From: Actinomycetota bacterium
GTDB taxonomy: Bacteria; Actinomycetota; Actinomycetes; S36-B12
NCBI GenBank assembly: GCA_947472655.1
Contig: CANJCG010000045.1
Location: 1-11,843 of the forward strand
Direction: 5' to 3'
Length of the DNA: 11,843 bases
The number at the start of each line of letters is the position of its first letter. Within the stretch, counting starts at the first letter, position 1. Below are positions 1-6,559 of the stretch, piece by piece. Under the pieces are notes generated by a model. The model was not told the origin of the DNA and did no database searches. It saw only the letters and a program-made list of their open reading frames with translations. The translations under genes and the position numbers were made by a program.

Positions 1-1630
1 CATGACTTCGCAAAATTACCGGTCCGATGGAATTGACCACATCGCTCACGGTGAGCCACGGATAAGGAGCCAAGATCTTCGCGATTTGTGGCGCAAACAT
101 CGGAGACGCAACAACGACTGCAGCCGTTTCACCGTCAGCTACAACTTCACCATCGGCAAGTACTACTACTCGCGTTGCAACCTCTGCGGCAAGCTCGACA
201 TCGTGGGTAGCCAAGATGATCGCATGTCCAGCCTGTGCGAGATTGCGTAATACGTCAACCAAGCGAATTTTCGTTGGATAGTCCAGTCCCCGAGTTGGCT
301 CATCTAGCAAGAGCACTGGTGGTTGTGCAGCTAGCACGATTGCCAATGCAAGAAGCAGTCGTTGGCCTTCGGAAAGATCACGGGGGTGGGTGTCATCGCC
401 AATCTCTGAAGCAAGTGAAGAGAGAAGTTCGCGGGTAGTTCCTGGATCGACTTTGGCATCGCGATCAGCAGCGCGACATTCTGCAGCCACACTTGTAGCT
501 TCCAGAAGGTCACCAGGTGTTTGTGGCACAAGACCCACTCGCGCAAGTAGTTCAGTTCCTTTCAGGGCTCGAGGATCTGCTCCCTGCGTCGTAACTGTTC
601 CTGCAGTTGCAGCACGCAGTCCAACGATGGCGTTAAGCAAGGTGGATTTACCTGCTCCATTGCGACCCATGAGGGCGATAACTTCGCCGCTGTGGACCTG
701 AAGACTTACGTCCTTCAGTGCTACATGCTGGCCGTAGCGAATGGTGAGGTTTTGAGCCTGCACGAGTTCAGCAGTTGAATCACCATGTGAAATCACTCGC
801 TGCGGGGGATCCTGCCCAATAAGGAGTGCTCGCAACGGACCAGCGACGCGGCGAGCATCGCGAACACTGAGAGGTAGCGGGTTCCAGCCGGCAATACGTC
901 CGAGTTCAACAACGGGCGGTGCGATTGGGGCCTCGCGCATCATTTCCTGCGGAGTGCCAATGACCAGTGGCTGGGCATCGCCGGGCACGATGATCACTCG
1001 GTCGGCATATTGAATAACTCGTTCGAGGCGATGCTCTGCCATGACGACGGTAATTCCGAGGTCATGAACGAGTCTTTGAAGTGCGGAGAGAATTTCTTCA
1101 GCTGCTGCTGGGTCTAAAGCCGAAGTTGGCTCATCAAGCACAAGTACCTTTGGATGCGAAGTTAAGACGGCTCCAATTGCAACGCGCTGCTGTTGTCCAG
1201 CTGACAACGACATGACGGGGCGGTAGCGAAGCTCATTCAGTCCAAGTAGGTCAAGGGTTTCTTCGACTCGTCGACGCATAACATCGCTACTCAGTCCTAA
1301 GCATTCCATTCCGAAAGCGAGTTCTTCTTCGACTGTGTCTGCGACAAAGGCGCTAGCAGGGTCTTGCGGCACGACACCCACAAGATCTGCCAGGTCACGT
1401 GGTGGATGAGTGCGTGTATCTCGACCATCGATGAGTACTCGACCGCTCAACGTGCCACCAGTGAAGTGTGGAACCAATCCGTTGATGGCTTGAAGTAACG
1501 TGGTTTTGCCGCTCCCTGTGCGACCAACGACAAGGACGAGTTCACCCTCATCAAGTTGGAGATTGATATCACGCAAGATCGGTTGGGTGTGATCGGTGTA
1601 GGTAATCGAGACGTGTTCAAACCGGATCAT
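1..1630 (-). CDS. Fused double ATPase subunit (EcfA-EcfA') of an ECF vitamin transporter, C-terminus cut by window edge
   Basis: This is the energising subunit of an energy-coupling factor importer, with two ABC ATPase domains in one chain of at least 543 residues. Domain 1 has Walker A GRTGSGKT (36-43), Q-loop Q89, signature LSAGQQQR (142-149), Walker B VLVLDEP (162-168) and switch His200. Domain 2 has Walker A GRNGAGKS (322-329), Q370, signature LSEGQRLL (419-426), Walker B VLLLDEP (439-445) and His476. Both sites therefore look competent. The stretch MFAPQIAKIL (511-520) is typical of the far C-terminus of such fusions, so probably only a few tens of residues are missing past base 1. The ATG at 1630 overlaps the EcfT stop by four bases (ATGA), which points to translational coupling. 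Operon position behind a cobalamin riboswitch suggests corrinoid uptake; the ATPase itself does not reveal the substrate. Confidence 0.93.
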   Translation of the reverse strand, partial: MIRFEHVSITYTDHTQPILRDINLQLDEGELVLVVGRTGSGKTTLLQAINGLVPHFTGGTLSGRVLIDGRDTRTHPPRDLADLVGVVPQDPASAFVADTVEEELAFGMECLGLSSDVMRRRVEETLDLLGLNELRYRPVMSLSAGQQQRVAIGAVLTSHPKVLVLDEPTSALDPAAAEEILSALQRLVHDLGITVVMAEHRLERVIQYADRVIIVPGDAQPLVIGTPQEMMREAPIAPPVVELGRIAGWNPLPLSVRDARRVAGPLRALLIGQDPPQRVISHGDSTAELVQAQNLTIRYGQHVALKDVSLQVHSGEVIALMGRNGAGKSTLLNAIVGLRAATAGTVTTQGADPRALKGTELLARVGLVPQTPGDLLEATSVAAECRAADRDAKVDPGTTRELLSSLASEIGDDTHPRDLSEGQRLLLALAIVLAAQPPVLLLDEPTRGLDYPTKIRLVDVLRNLAQAGHAIILATHDVELAAEVATRVVVLADGEVVADGETAAVVVASPMFAPQIAKILAPYPWLTVSDVVNSIGPVILRSH

Positions 1631-2772
1631 GCGGCTACCTCAATTTCTGCAGATACTGCGCGAGGTAGGGCAATGAAAACTCTAGGCAATGGCGGAGCGA
1701 TGAAGGCTGGAGTCAGTGCGATCGCGAGTCCTAGAACAGCAAGTATCGGTAGAGCAGGCCATGTCGGTGGATCAGACGGGGTAGTCATCTGTAAGGGCAC
1801 TAGCCAGGTGGCTATTAGGAATGTTCCTGCAGCAAAGACTCCAGACAGGGCAATCAACCACTCCGGTAACCACCAAGGATCTGGACGATAACGGGATCTG
1901 ATCGCTGACTTTGCTGACCAAGTAATCGCGATCAGGCTGGCGAGTAGACCAACTGCCAGCATGGGTGTGGACAAGAGCCAAGGGGAACCGGCAGCAACAA
2001 GTCCGTAGGTGCCAAAGCAAGCACACATAAGCCCACCGATGAGTAGTACTGCTGCTAGGCGTTGCTGGGCTGCGCTATTGGCGTTGCGTCGACCGTATCC
2101 GCGTGAGTCCATCGCCGCGGCCAAAGTGACGGAACGTTCAAGGGCTCCTTCAAGTACTGGCATAGCCGCGCCAGCGACAGCACGTGGGCCCTTGGTGACC
2201 CTCCCACGTAAGTGCCGAGCAGATTGCACTCGAGTGACATCTGCCACGAGCTGAGGAGTAAAGGTGAGCGCCACGACAACGCTGACGCCGACTTCGTATA
2301 GCGCCGCGGGAATTGATTTAAGCAACCGACTCGGGGAAGCAAGTGAGTTTGCTGCTCCGATACAGATGATGATCGTGGCAAGGCGAAGCCCGTCGTAAAA
2401 AGCAATAAGGATGCTTTCCAGAGTCACCGCTCCGCCAAGGCGAACACCAGCCATCCAACTTGGTAAAGCAAGACTAGGAAGGGTGAACAAAGTTGTAGTG
2501 CCGAGGGCTGCTGCAAAAAGAATTTGGATGCCCACGCGAATCACGATGATCGCGATCCCGAGTTTGACGAAAAAGATGAATGAACGGGCCCAGGGAGCAT
2601 CAGGCTTTCGGGCTGCCACGACAACGGCAGCGACAGCAATGATGAGCACGAGAAGCATTGGATTCAACGTGCGACTTGCTGCAGCGGCCAAACCCAAAGC
2701 CCAAACCCACCATGCGCCAGGGTGAAGCCATCGCGCATGTGCGAGATTTCCGCAGGCCAAGGCGGCCTTCAC
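1627..2772 (-). CDS. ecfT: ECF transporter transmembrane coupling subunit (EcfT, CbiQ family)
   Basis: This 381-residue, very hydrophobic protein should be the T subunit that couples the ATPases to the substrate-binding S subunit. The two cytoplasmic coupling-helix motifs of the family are visible: SARHLRG (184-190) and AAMDSRGYG (219-227). The chain is longer than the usual 250-270 residues. After the second motif and the next membrane segment there are about three further hydrophobic stretches, around 271-288, 305-327 and 340-361. I believe longer CbiQ-like proteins occur in actinobacteria, but I cannot confirm it here. The start is GTG at 2772, whose GTGA overlaps the stop of the upstream gene, and its own stop overlaps the ATPase start. 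The gene is thus in the middle of a translationally coupled operon. Confidence 0.9.
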   Translation of the reverse strand: MKAALACGNLAHARWLHPGAWWVWALGLAAAASRTLNPMLLVLIIAVAAVVVAARKPDAPWARSFIFFVKLGIAIIVIRVGIQILFAAALGTTTLFTLPSLALPSWMAGVRLGGAVTLESILIAFYDGLRLATIIICIGAANSLASPSRLLKSIPAALYEVGVSVVVALTFTPQLVADVTRVQSARHLRGRVTKGPRAVAGAAMPVLEGALERSVTLAAAMDSRGYGRRNANSAAQQRLAAVLLIGGLMCACFGTYGLVAAGSPWLLSTPMLAVGLLASLIAITWSAKSAIRSRYRPDPWWLPEWLIALSGVFAAGTFLIATWLVPLQMTTPSDPPTWPALPILAVLGLAIALTPAFIAPPLPRVFIALPRAVSAEIEVAA

Positions 2773-3431
2773 GTGCGCTTCCTGAGTTTCCAGACGAGTC
2801 CGCCCAAGATGGCAGCAAACAGGGCGCCAATGATGAAAGGAAGGGGGCTCGTGACATCAGGATTGAGGGCGGCGACTTCAGCGCCTGCGTCGTTGGTTTG
2901 CATCGCCGATGCTTCCACTATTTCTGCACACTCTTGGCGGGGATAGCCGCTGATAGCGCAGATAAGTCCGTTATCGGTGCGCACGCTCTGAGACTGTCGT
3001 AAAACGTCGTAGCCATTGGCATTTTCTTGGATTTGTACGCATTGTGTGACGAGACCACCGGGAGATTCACCGCGGGGCGCGTGTTGCTCAAGCCCCGAGT
3101 CAACAACCAGCGCAACTCTTTTCATTCCAGCAGGCGCGGTTTCGTTTGTACAAATCTCTTTAAATGCCGTTGAACTTGTAAATTGCGGAGTCATCGTTTG
3201 GTCGGCTCGGCTCGAAGAAATTCCAAAACGCCAACCCTCGACGCTTCCATTGGCTGGTGTTGTCGAAGCCGGTCCTGCCTGAGCAAAGCTCCATTGTGAG
3301 TTTGATACCTGCCAGTACGTCCAGTAACGATAAGCCGTTGCCGCTTGTACAGTGCTAGTGAAAAGGAAAGACGCGCACACACCAACTGCTGCCAACACCA
3401 AAGTGCTGACAATTCGCTGAAGTGTGCTCAT
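2769..3431 (-). CDS. Membrane-anchored extracytoplasmic protein, SCO2322-like, in cobalamin-riboswitch operon
   Basis: This 220-residue protein has a signal peptide (about 1-30, likely cleaved after VQA), an extracytoplasmic domain and one C-terminal membrane helix (about 197-215) ending in the basic tail KLRKRT. It should therefore sit on the outer face of the membrane with its C-terminus inside. The mature domain opens with an aromatic-rich stretch, AYRYWTYWQ (33-41), and carries four cysteines (94, 131, 158, 168) that could form two disulfides. It resembles the actinobacterial SCO2322 family, which I recall as neighbouring ECF transporter genes; this was not searched. Eight bases separate it from the upstream repeat-protein gene, and it overlaps ecfT by four bases. 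A role as partner or docking site for the secreted binder is inference from context. A single helix rules it out as a typical S subunit. Confidence 0.75.
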   Translation of the reverse strand: MSTLQRIVSTLVLAAVGVCASFLFTSTVQAATAYRYWTYWQVSNSQWSFAQAGPASTTPANGSVEGWRFGISSSRADQTMTPQFTSSTAFKEICTNETAPAGMKRVALVVDSGLEQHAPRGESPGGLVTQCVQIQENANGYDVLRQSQSVRTDNGLICAISGYPRQECAEIVEASAMQTNDAGAEVAALNPDVTSPLPFIIGALFAAILGGLVWKLRKRT

Positions 3432-3439
3432 CCCATGGC

Positions 3440-4489
3440 CTACTTAGTTATCGAGTTCAGCAAGTCGGCAACCAGATCGGTCTTCTGGGAACCAAATGCT
3501 TGTGGATTCTTTCCGGTGAGCCCAGCAATCATGATTAAGCTGGACGCCGCTGCTGCCTTAAATTTCGCACCGGTACCAGTGAACTCTGCAACATTGCTTT
3601 GCAACTGAGTCAGTCCTGCACCCACTCCTGCCTTACCCAGTTTCGATGAGGCTAGTCCGATAACAGCCGTTGCGGTTGAGTTCCAGTCAGTTTGCTTTGG
3701 ATCCAGTGCCGACCGCAAAGCACCCTTGTTCGTCACCAGTGTCTTACTTAGGTAAGTGGCGACCTTGTTGATGAGTGCGGACTTGCAGTCAGTTTTTGCG
3801 ACACTTGCGTAAGCCGTTGGCTTATTTGCTGGCAGTGTTCCGGCAATTCCGACTAAGGCCTGTGACGAAGCAAGGTTGTCTGGCTTGCCGCCCGGCTGGT
3901 AAGGCAAACCGAAGGTTCCAGTTCCCGTGCACGGAACCTGTGCTGCAGTGAGATAGCCCCGAGCGCTGTTTCCAGCATTGCGTAGCGCAGTTGTTTTTGG
4001 CGCACTATTTAACGCAGCAAGGACTAAGCCAGTGGAGTTCACATCGGATTCGCCGCCAAGCGTGTAACCCCATCCACCATCTTTGTTTTGCTTCGTTACT
4101 AGTACTGCGATGGCTTTGTCGGCTGCGGAAGTGTTTTGCGCGATGCGCAGGGCCATCGCACCGAGGGCAGTGGCATTTGAGTCTGCGCCAGTGAACTTCA
4201 CTGGATCAGGCTGGGCGCAAGCAGTGCGAATCGATTTGCGGTACTCCTCGAAGGAACCATCCAGACACTGCTGTCCAGCTAGCCAAGTTACCGACTCGGT
4301 CGGCACTTGGTTTAGCGGATGCAATGCCAAGATTGAAAGGGACTGACGGAAAACACCGTCGTATGTTGGATCCATCGAACCGAAAAGGCCGGCATCTGGT
4401 GACGCAGCCATTGCTGGGGTGATGGCGCCGACGGTTGCTAGACCTAGCGCTGCAGCAACGGTGATTGAACGAGCAATCGGGCGATACAT
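3440..4489 (-). CDS. Secreted alpha/alpha-barrel repeat protein (prenyltransferase/transcobalamin-like), candidate corrinoid binder
   Basis: This 349-residue exported protein has a signal peptide (1-28, cleavage after AMA). The mature chain shows repeats of the prenyltransferase/squalene-cyclase type: QW-like motifs QQCLDGSF (73-80) and KQNKDGGW (133-140), and a recurring inner-helix motif DSNATALGAMAL (103), DVNSTGLVLAAL (149), DNLASSQALVG (204) and DWNSTATAVIGLA (268). The same fold, with similar D-x-x-A-x-A-x-x-A-L helices, forms the barrel of animal intrinsic factor and transcobalamin. I see no catalytic acidic motif of a terpene cyclase, and export argues against that chemistry. Cysteines 75, 91, 187 and 235 may form disulfides. 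It is the first gene behind a cobalamin riboswitch and precedes an ECF transporter. Binding of cobalamin or a related corrinoid is therefore the best inference. The start ATG has an AAGAGA ribosome binding site five bases upstream. Confidence 0.8.
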   Translation of the reverse strand: MYRPIARSITVAAALGLATVGAITPAMAASPDAGLFGSMDPTYDGVFRQSLSILALHPLNQVPTESVTWLAGQQCLDGSFEEYRKSIRTACAQPDPVKFTGADSNATALGAMALRIAQNTSAADKAIAVLVTKQNKDGGWGYTLGGESDVNSTGLVLAALNSAPKTTALRNAGNSARGYLTAAQVPCTGTGTFGLPYQPGGKPDNLASSQALVGIAGTLPANKPTAYASVAKTDCKSALINKVATYLSKTLVTNKGALRSALDPKQTDWNSTATAVIGLASSKLGKAGVGAGLTQLQSNVAEFTGTGAKFKAAAASSLIMIAGLTGKNPQAFGSQKTDLVADLLNSITK

Positions 4490-4599
4490 GTGATTCTCTT
4501 TTCGGTGAGCGGGCCAAGAAACGAGAAGCCCACACAGCCATGGAAGAGATCCATAGAGGTTTTGGGACTCGTTCCGTTGCCTCGACGGATGGAGCCGCT
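4490..4599 (-). promoter_or_regulatory. Riboswitch expression platform and ribosome binding site
   Basis: This is the leader between the aptamer and the ATG at 4489. No hairpin followed by a U-run is seen, so control is more likely translational than by termination. The ribosome binding site is AAGAGA (4500-4495). A hairpin at 4554-4540 (stem ATGGA/TCCAT) has the RNA loop UCUCU. Its AUCUC (4550-4546) is complementary to GAGAU (4671-4667) in aptamer loop L5, and the overlapping UCUCUU (4549-4544) is complementary to the ribosome binding site. A second possible long-range pairing is GAGCGG (4600-4595) with CCGCTC (4512-4507), close to the ribosome binding site. These are pairings read by eye; which of them form is not known. 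Confidence 0.6.
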
Positions 4600-4699
4600 C
4601 GTACTCGTCAGGTGCTCCGACTCGCCTTAGTTTTCCTAAGGATCACGGTTGCGGGACAGCGCCGGAATCTCACCGGACTTCCCCTGAATTTCAAGTACG
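4600..4699 (-). promoter_or_regulatory. Cobalamin (B12) riboswitch aptamer
   Basis: The minus-strand transcript carries the classic cobalamin-element core. In order there are GGGAAGTCCGGTGAGATTCC, then GCTGTCCCGCAACCGTGA, a CCTTAG/CTAAGG hairpin, and a B12-box-like AGTCGGAGCACCTGAC. P1 can be drawn as CGTACTTG (4699-4692) with CGAGTACG (4607-4600), eight pairs including one G-U. P2 follows as TCAGG with CCTGA. The aptamer is compact (about 100 nt) compared with long-form elements. It lies about 110 bases upstream of the first gene of the ECF operon on the same strand. Cobalamin riboswitches normally repress when ligand is bound, so this should lower expression of the uptake operon when B12 is plentiful. 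Confidence 0.93.
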
Positions 4700-4735
4700 T
4701 GGATGAAGTTGTGCTCCGCATCCTATGGTGTCCCC
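4700..4735. promoter_or_regulatory. Divergent promoter region between riboswitch leader and aldo/keto reductase gene
   Basis: Two -10-like hexamers of the TAnnnT form overlap here. On the plus strand TATGGT (4724-4729) lies six bases before the ATG at 4736, the spacing expected for a leaderless transcript. On the minus strand TAGGAT (4725-4720) would start RNA near 4713, about 14 bases before riboswitch helix P1. I find no convincing -35 element for either. Both assignments are tentative. Confidence 0.35.
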
Positions 4736-5737
4736 ATGGAATATAGATACCTTGGCCGCAGCGGCCTCAAAATCAGTGAAATCACCCTTGGAAACTGGAT
4801 TACCCACGGTTCACAGGTAGACGATCCAACTGCCCATGCCACCGTGCACGCAGCCTTGGACGCGGGGATCACTTCCTTTGATACTGCTGATGTCTATGCC
4901 GGGACCAAGGCCGAAGCGGTACTTGGAGCAGCTTTAAGTGGTCGGCGTCGCGAAAGCGTTGAGATTTTTACGAAGGTGTATTGGCCGACGGGGCGCGGTG
5001 CGAACGACCGCGGACTGAGTCGTAAGCACATGATGGAATCGATCAATGGTTCCCTTCGTCGTTTGAATACTGATTATGTAGATCTGTACCAAGCCCACCG
5101 ATTTGATGTGGAAACCCCATTAGAAGAAACGATGCGCGCATTTGACGACATCGTGCGCCAAGGTAAGGCCTTGTACATCGGTGTCTCTGAATGGAATGCA
5201 GAACAGATTCGTGCAGCTTTTCATATTGCCGCCGAAATGGGATTTGATCGACTCATTTCTAATCAGCCGCAGTACAACATGTTGTGGCGAGTGATTGAAG
5301 AAGAAGTTGTTCCCACCTCCCAAGAACTCGGGGTTGGTCAGATTGTGTTCTCTCCAATCGCTCAAGGAGTGTTAAGTGGCAAGTATTTACCAGGACAGCC
5401 ACCGCCAGCTCAATCTCGAGCAACTGATGAGCAGGGTGGAGCAAACATGATTTCGCGTTGGCTCCGCGACGACGTTCTCACGGCAGTGCAACGTCTGGTG
5501 CCTATCGCTCAGGAGCTGTCACTTACTCCGGCTCAGTTGGCGGTTGCTTGGGTTCTGAACCAGCCAAACATTGCATCGGCCATCGTTGGTGCCTCTCGAG
5601 CCGAGCAGGTTCATGAAAATGTGAAAGCATCTGGAGTCGTGCTTTCGGAAGACGTGTTGCATGCAATTGATATTGCTCTGGGTGATGTTGTAACAACCGA
5701 CCCAGCGCTCACCGTTTCTCCGGCAACGCGACCTTAG
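4736..5737 (+). CDS. Aldo/keto reductase
   Basis: This 333-residue TIM-barrel oxidoreductase should reduce aldehydes or ketones with NADPH in the cytoplasm. The catalytic tetrad is present: Asp49 and Tyr54 in FDTADVY, Lys80 in FTKVYW and His121 in YQAHRFD. The C-terminal part has VGASRAEQVHENV, matching the cofactor-phosphate loop of the family. Overall it resembles the branch that contains potassium-channel beta subunits and YghZ-like reductases. The physiological substrate cannot be read from the sequence. I chose the ATG at 4736 (MEYRYLGRSGLKIS) because homologues start this way; an in-frame ATG at 4703 would add 11 unrelated residues. No clear ribosome binding site precedes it, while a -10-like TATGGT six bases upstream suggests leaderless expression. 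A small gene follows after 14 bases. It is transcribed away from the B12 operon, and no link to it is evident. Confidence 0.93.
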   Translation: MEYRYLGRSGLKISEITLGNWITHGSQVDDPTAHATVHAALDAGITSFDTADVYAGTKAEAVLGAALSGRRRESVEIFTKVYWPTGRGANDRGLSRKHMMESINGSLRRLNTDYVDLYQAHRFDVETPLEETMRAFDDIVRQGKALYIGVSEWNAEQIRAAFHIAAEMGFDRLISNQPQYNMLWRVIEEEVVPTSQELGVGQIVFSPIAQGVLSGKYLPGQPPPAQSRATDEQGGANMISRWLRDDVLTAVQRLVPIAQELSLTPAQLAVAWVLNQPNIASAIVGASRAEQVHENVKASGVVLSEDVLHAIDIALGDVVTTDPALTVSPATRP

Positions 5738-5751
5738 AAAAGAGACACGTA

Positions 5752-5964
5752 ATGAACTGGACTTGGCAGACTCAAGGTGCCGACGGATCAGCGGTTGAAT
5801 CAGTGGCGGCTAACGATGCAGCTTTCCCAACCCAAGGCGATGCTGAAACGTGGATCGGTGAAAACTGGCAACTCTTGCTTGACGAAGGGGTTGAGCAGGT
5901 CTCGCTGTTGGATGGAGCCAGCGTCATCTACGGCCCGATGAGTTTGCGGCCAGCAGGGGAGTAG
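5752..5964 (+). CDS. Small conserved hypothetical protein (70 aa)
   Basis: This short acidic protein has no signal peptide or membrane helix. It begins MNWTWQ and contains FPTQGDAETWIGENW (25-39), then LLLDEGVEQVSLLD and a closing VIYGPMSL. From memory this pattern matches a small protein widespread in actinobacteria without an assigned function; I cannot confirm that here. It starts with ATG behind an AAGAGA ribosome binding site. It follows the aldo/keto reductase gene by 14 bases, so the two are probably co-transcribed. Its stop faces that of the DUF3043 gene with only two bases between them. Confidence 0.8.
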   Translation: MNWTWQTQGADGSAVESVAANDAAFPTQGDAETWIGENWQLLLDEGVEQVSLLDGASVIYGPMSLRPAGE

Positions 5965-5971
5965 CGCTACT
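5960..5971. other. 12-bp perfect palindrome holding both convergent stop codons
   Basis: The sequence AGTAGCGCTACT is its own reverse complement. It contains the TAG stop of the plus-strand small gene (5962-5964) and the TAG stop of the minus-strand DUF3043 gene (5969-5967), leaving no intergenic space for a conventional terminator. It may be coincidence from two identical stop contexts meeting. Confidence 0.6.
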
Positions 5972-6542
5972 TAGGAAGACCGCCACGCTTCACGCGTGGA
6001 GGCGGAAGGCGCAGCCGACGAAATTGCATGACGCGAAGCACTGCGTACAAGGTCAAGCCCTTGAGATCTGCAGGTTTGGTGAACGTTTTTGTTGCGGCGC
6101 GGTTCAGACGAACCACCATGATGATGACGTCAACGACCATGATTGCCGTGAAGGCGAAGAAGCCCAATGTGACCCAGAACTGAATGGCCTGCACAGGTAC
6201 GAAGCCAAGTGCAAGAACAAGGATCGCCACCACGATGAAGTACTCAGCAAGCGCAAAGCGCGAATCAACAAAATCGCGAGTGAATGCCTTACCGGGACCT
6301 TGGTCGCGTGCTTGAAGGTAGCGCTCGTCGCCGGCCATCATGCCCTTGCGCGAACGTTCGCGATCTAGACGGGCACGGTCGCGGGAAGCCTTCTTGGCTT
6401 CCTTTGAATTGTTTGACACCTTGACACGAGTCTTGCGGGCAGCCTCGGAATCTCGGCGGCTAGGCGTTGGGCGACCTTTGCCTTCTGCTGACTCATCTGT
6501 GGTGGGCGTGATGGGCTGGGATTTCTGCTTCTTTCCAAACAT
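5967..6542 (-). CDS. DUF3043 family membrane protein
   Basis: This 191-residue protein has a long, highly charged N-terminal cytoplasmic region (about 1-95, rich in Lys, Arg, Ser and Asp/Glu), two hydrophobic helices (about 98-117 and 122-145) and a basic tail ending PPPRVKRGGLPK. Motifs such as YLQARDQGPGKAFTRDFVDSR fit DUF3043, an actinobacterial family of unknown function that includes mycobacterial Rv2206 as I recall it. I chose the ATG at 6542 (MFGKKQK); the reading frame stays open to 6731, but that extension overlaps nadA and does not look like protein of this family. It follows the nadA stop by 17 bases on the same strand, so the two are probably one transcript. In mycobacteria a member lies near an Rv2204c-type Fe-S carrier, as here. 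Confidence 0.85.
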   Translation of the reverse strand: MFGKKQKSQPITPTTDESAEGKGRPTPSRRDSEAARKTRVKVSNNSKEAKKASRDRARLDRERSRKGMMAGDERYLQARDQGPGKAFTRDFVDSRFALAEYFIVVAILVLALGFVPVQAIQFWVTLGFFAFTAIMVVDVIIMVVRLNRAATKTFTKPADLKGLTLYAVLRVMQFRRLRLPPPRVKRGGLPK

Positions 6543-6559
6543 GAACTCAGCGTAGTCGG

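Noticed and set aside
331..701. Open frames opposite and alongside the fused ATPase
   Set aside because: The minus-strand ATPase frame with two full motif sets accounts for this region.
2009..2857. Several open frames on both strands overlapping EcfT
   Set aside because: They are shadows of the ecfT reading frame; their translations are low in hydrophobic order and lack motifs.
2769..3431. Possible ECF S component
   Set aside because: It has only a signal peptide and one C-terminal helix; S subunits have about six helices.
3440..4489. Terpene cyclase or protein prenyltransferase enzyme
   Set aside because: The protein is exported, lacks a visible catalytic acidic motif and sits under B12 control.
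4703..4735. Upstream in-frame ATG for the aldo/keto reductase
   Set aside because: The 11 extra residues are not family-like, whereas MEYRYLGRSGLKIS from 4736 is the usual beginning.
5983..5999. Hairpin CCACGC-TTCAC-GCGTGG as a terminator for the plus-strand genes
   Set aside because: It lies in the coding end of the DUF3043 gene and has no following T-run.
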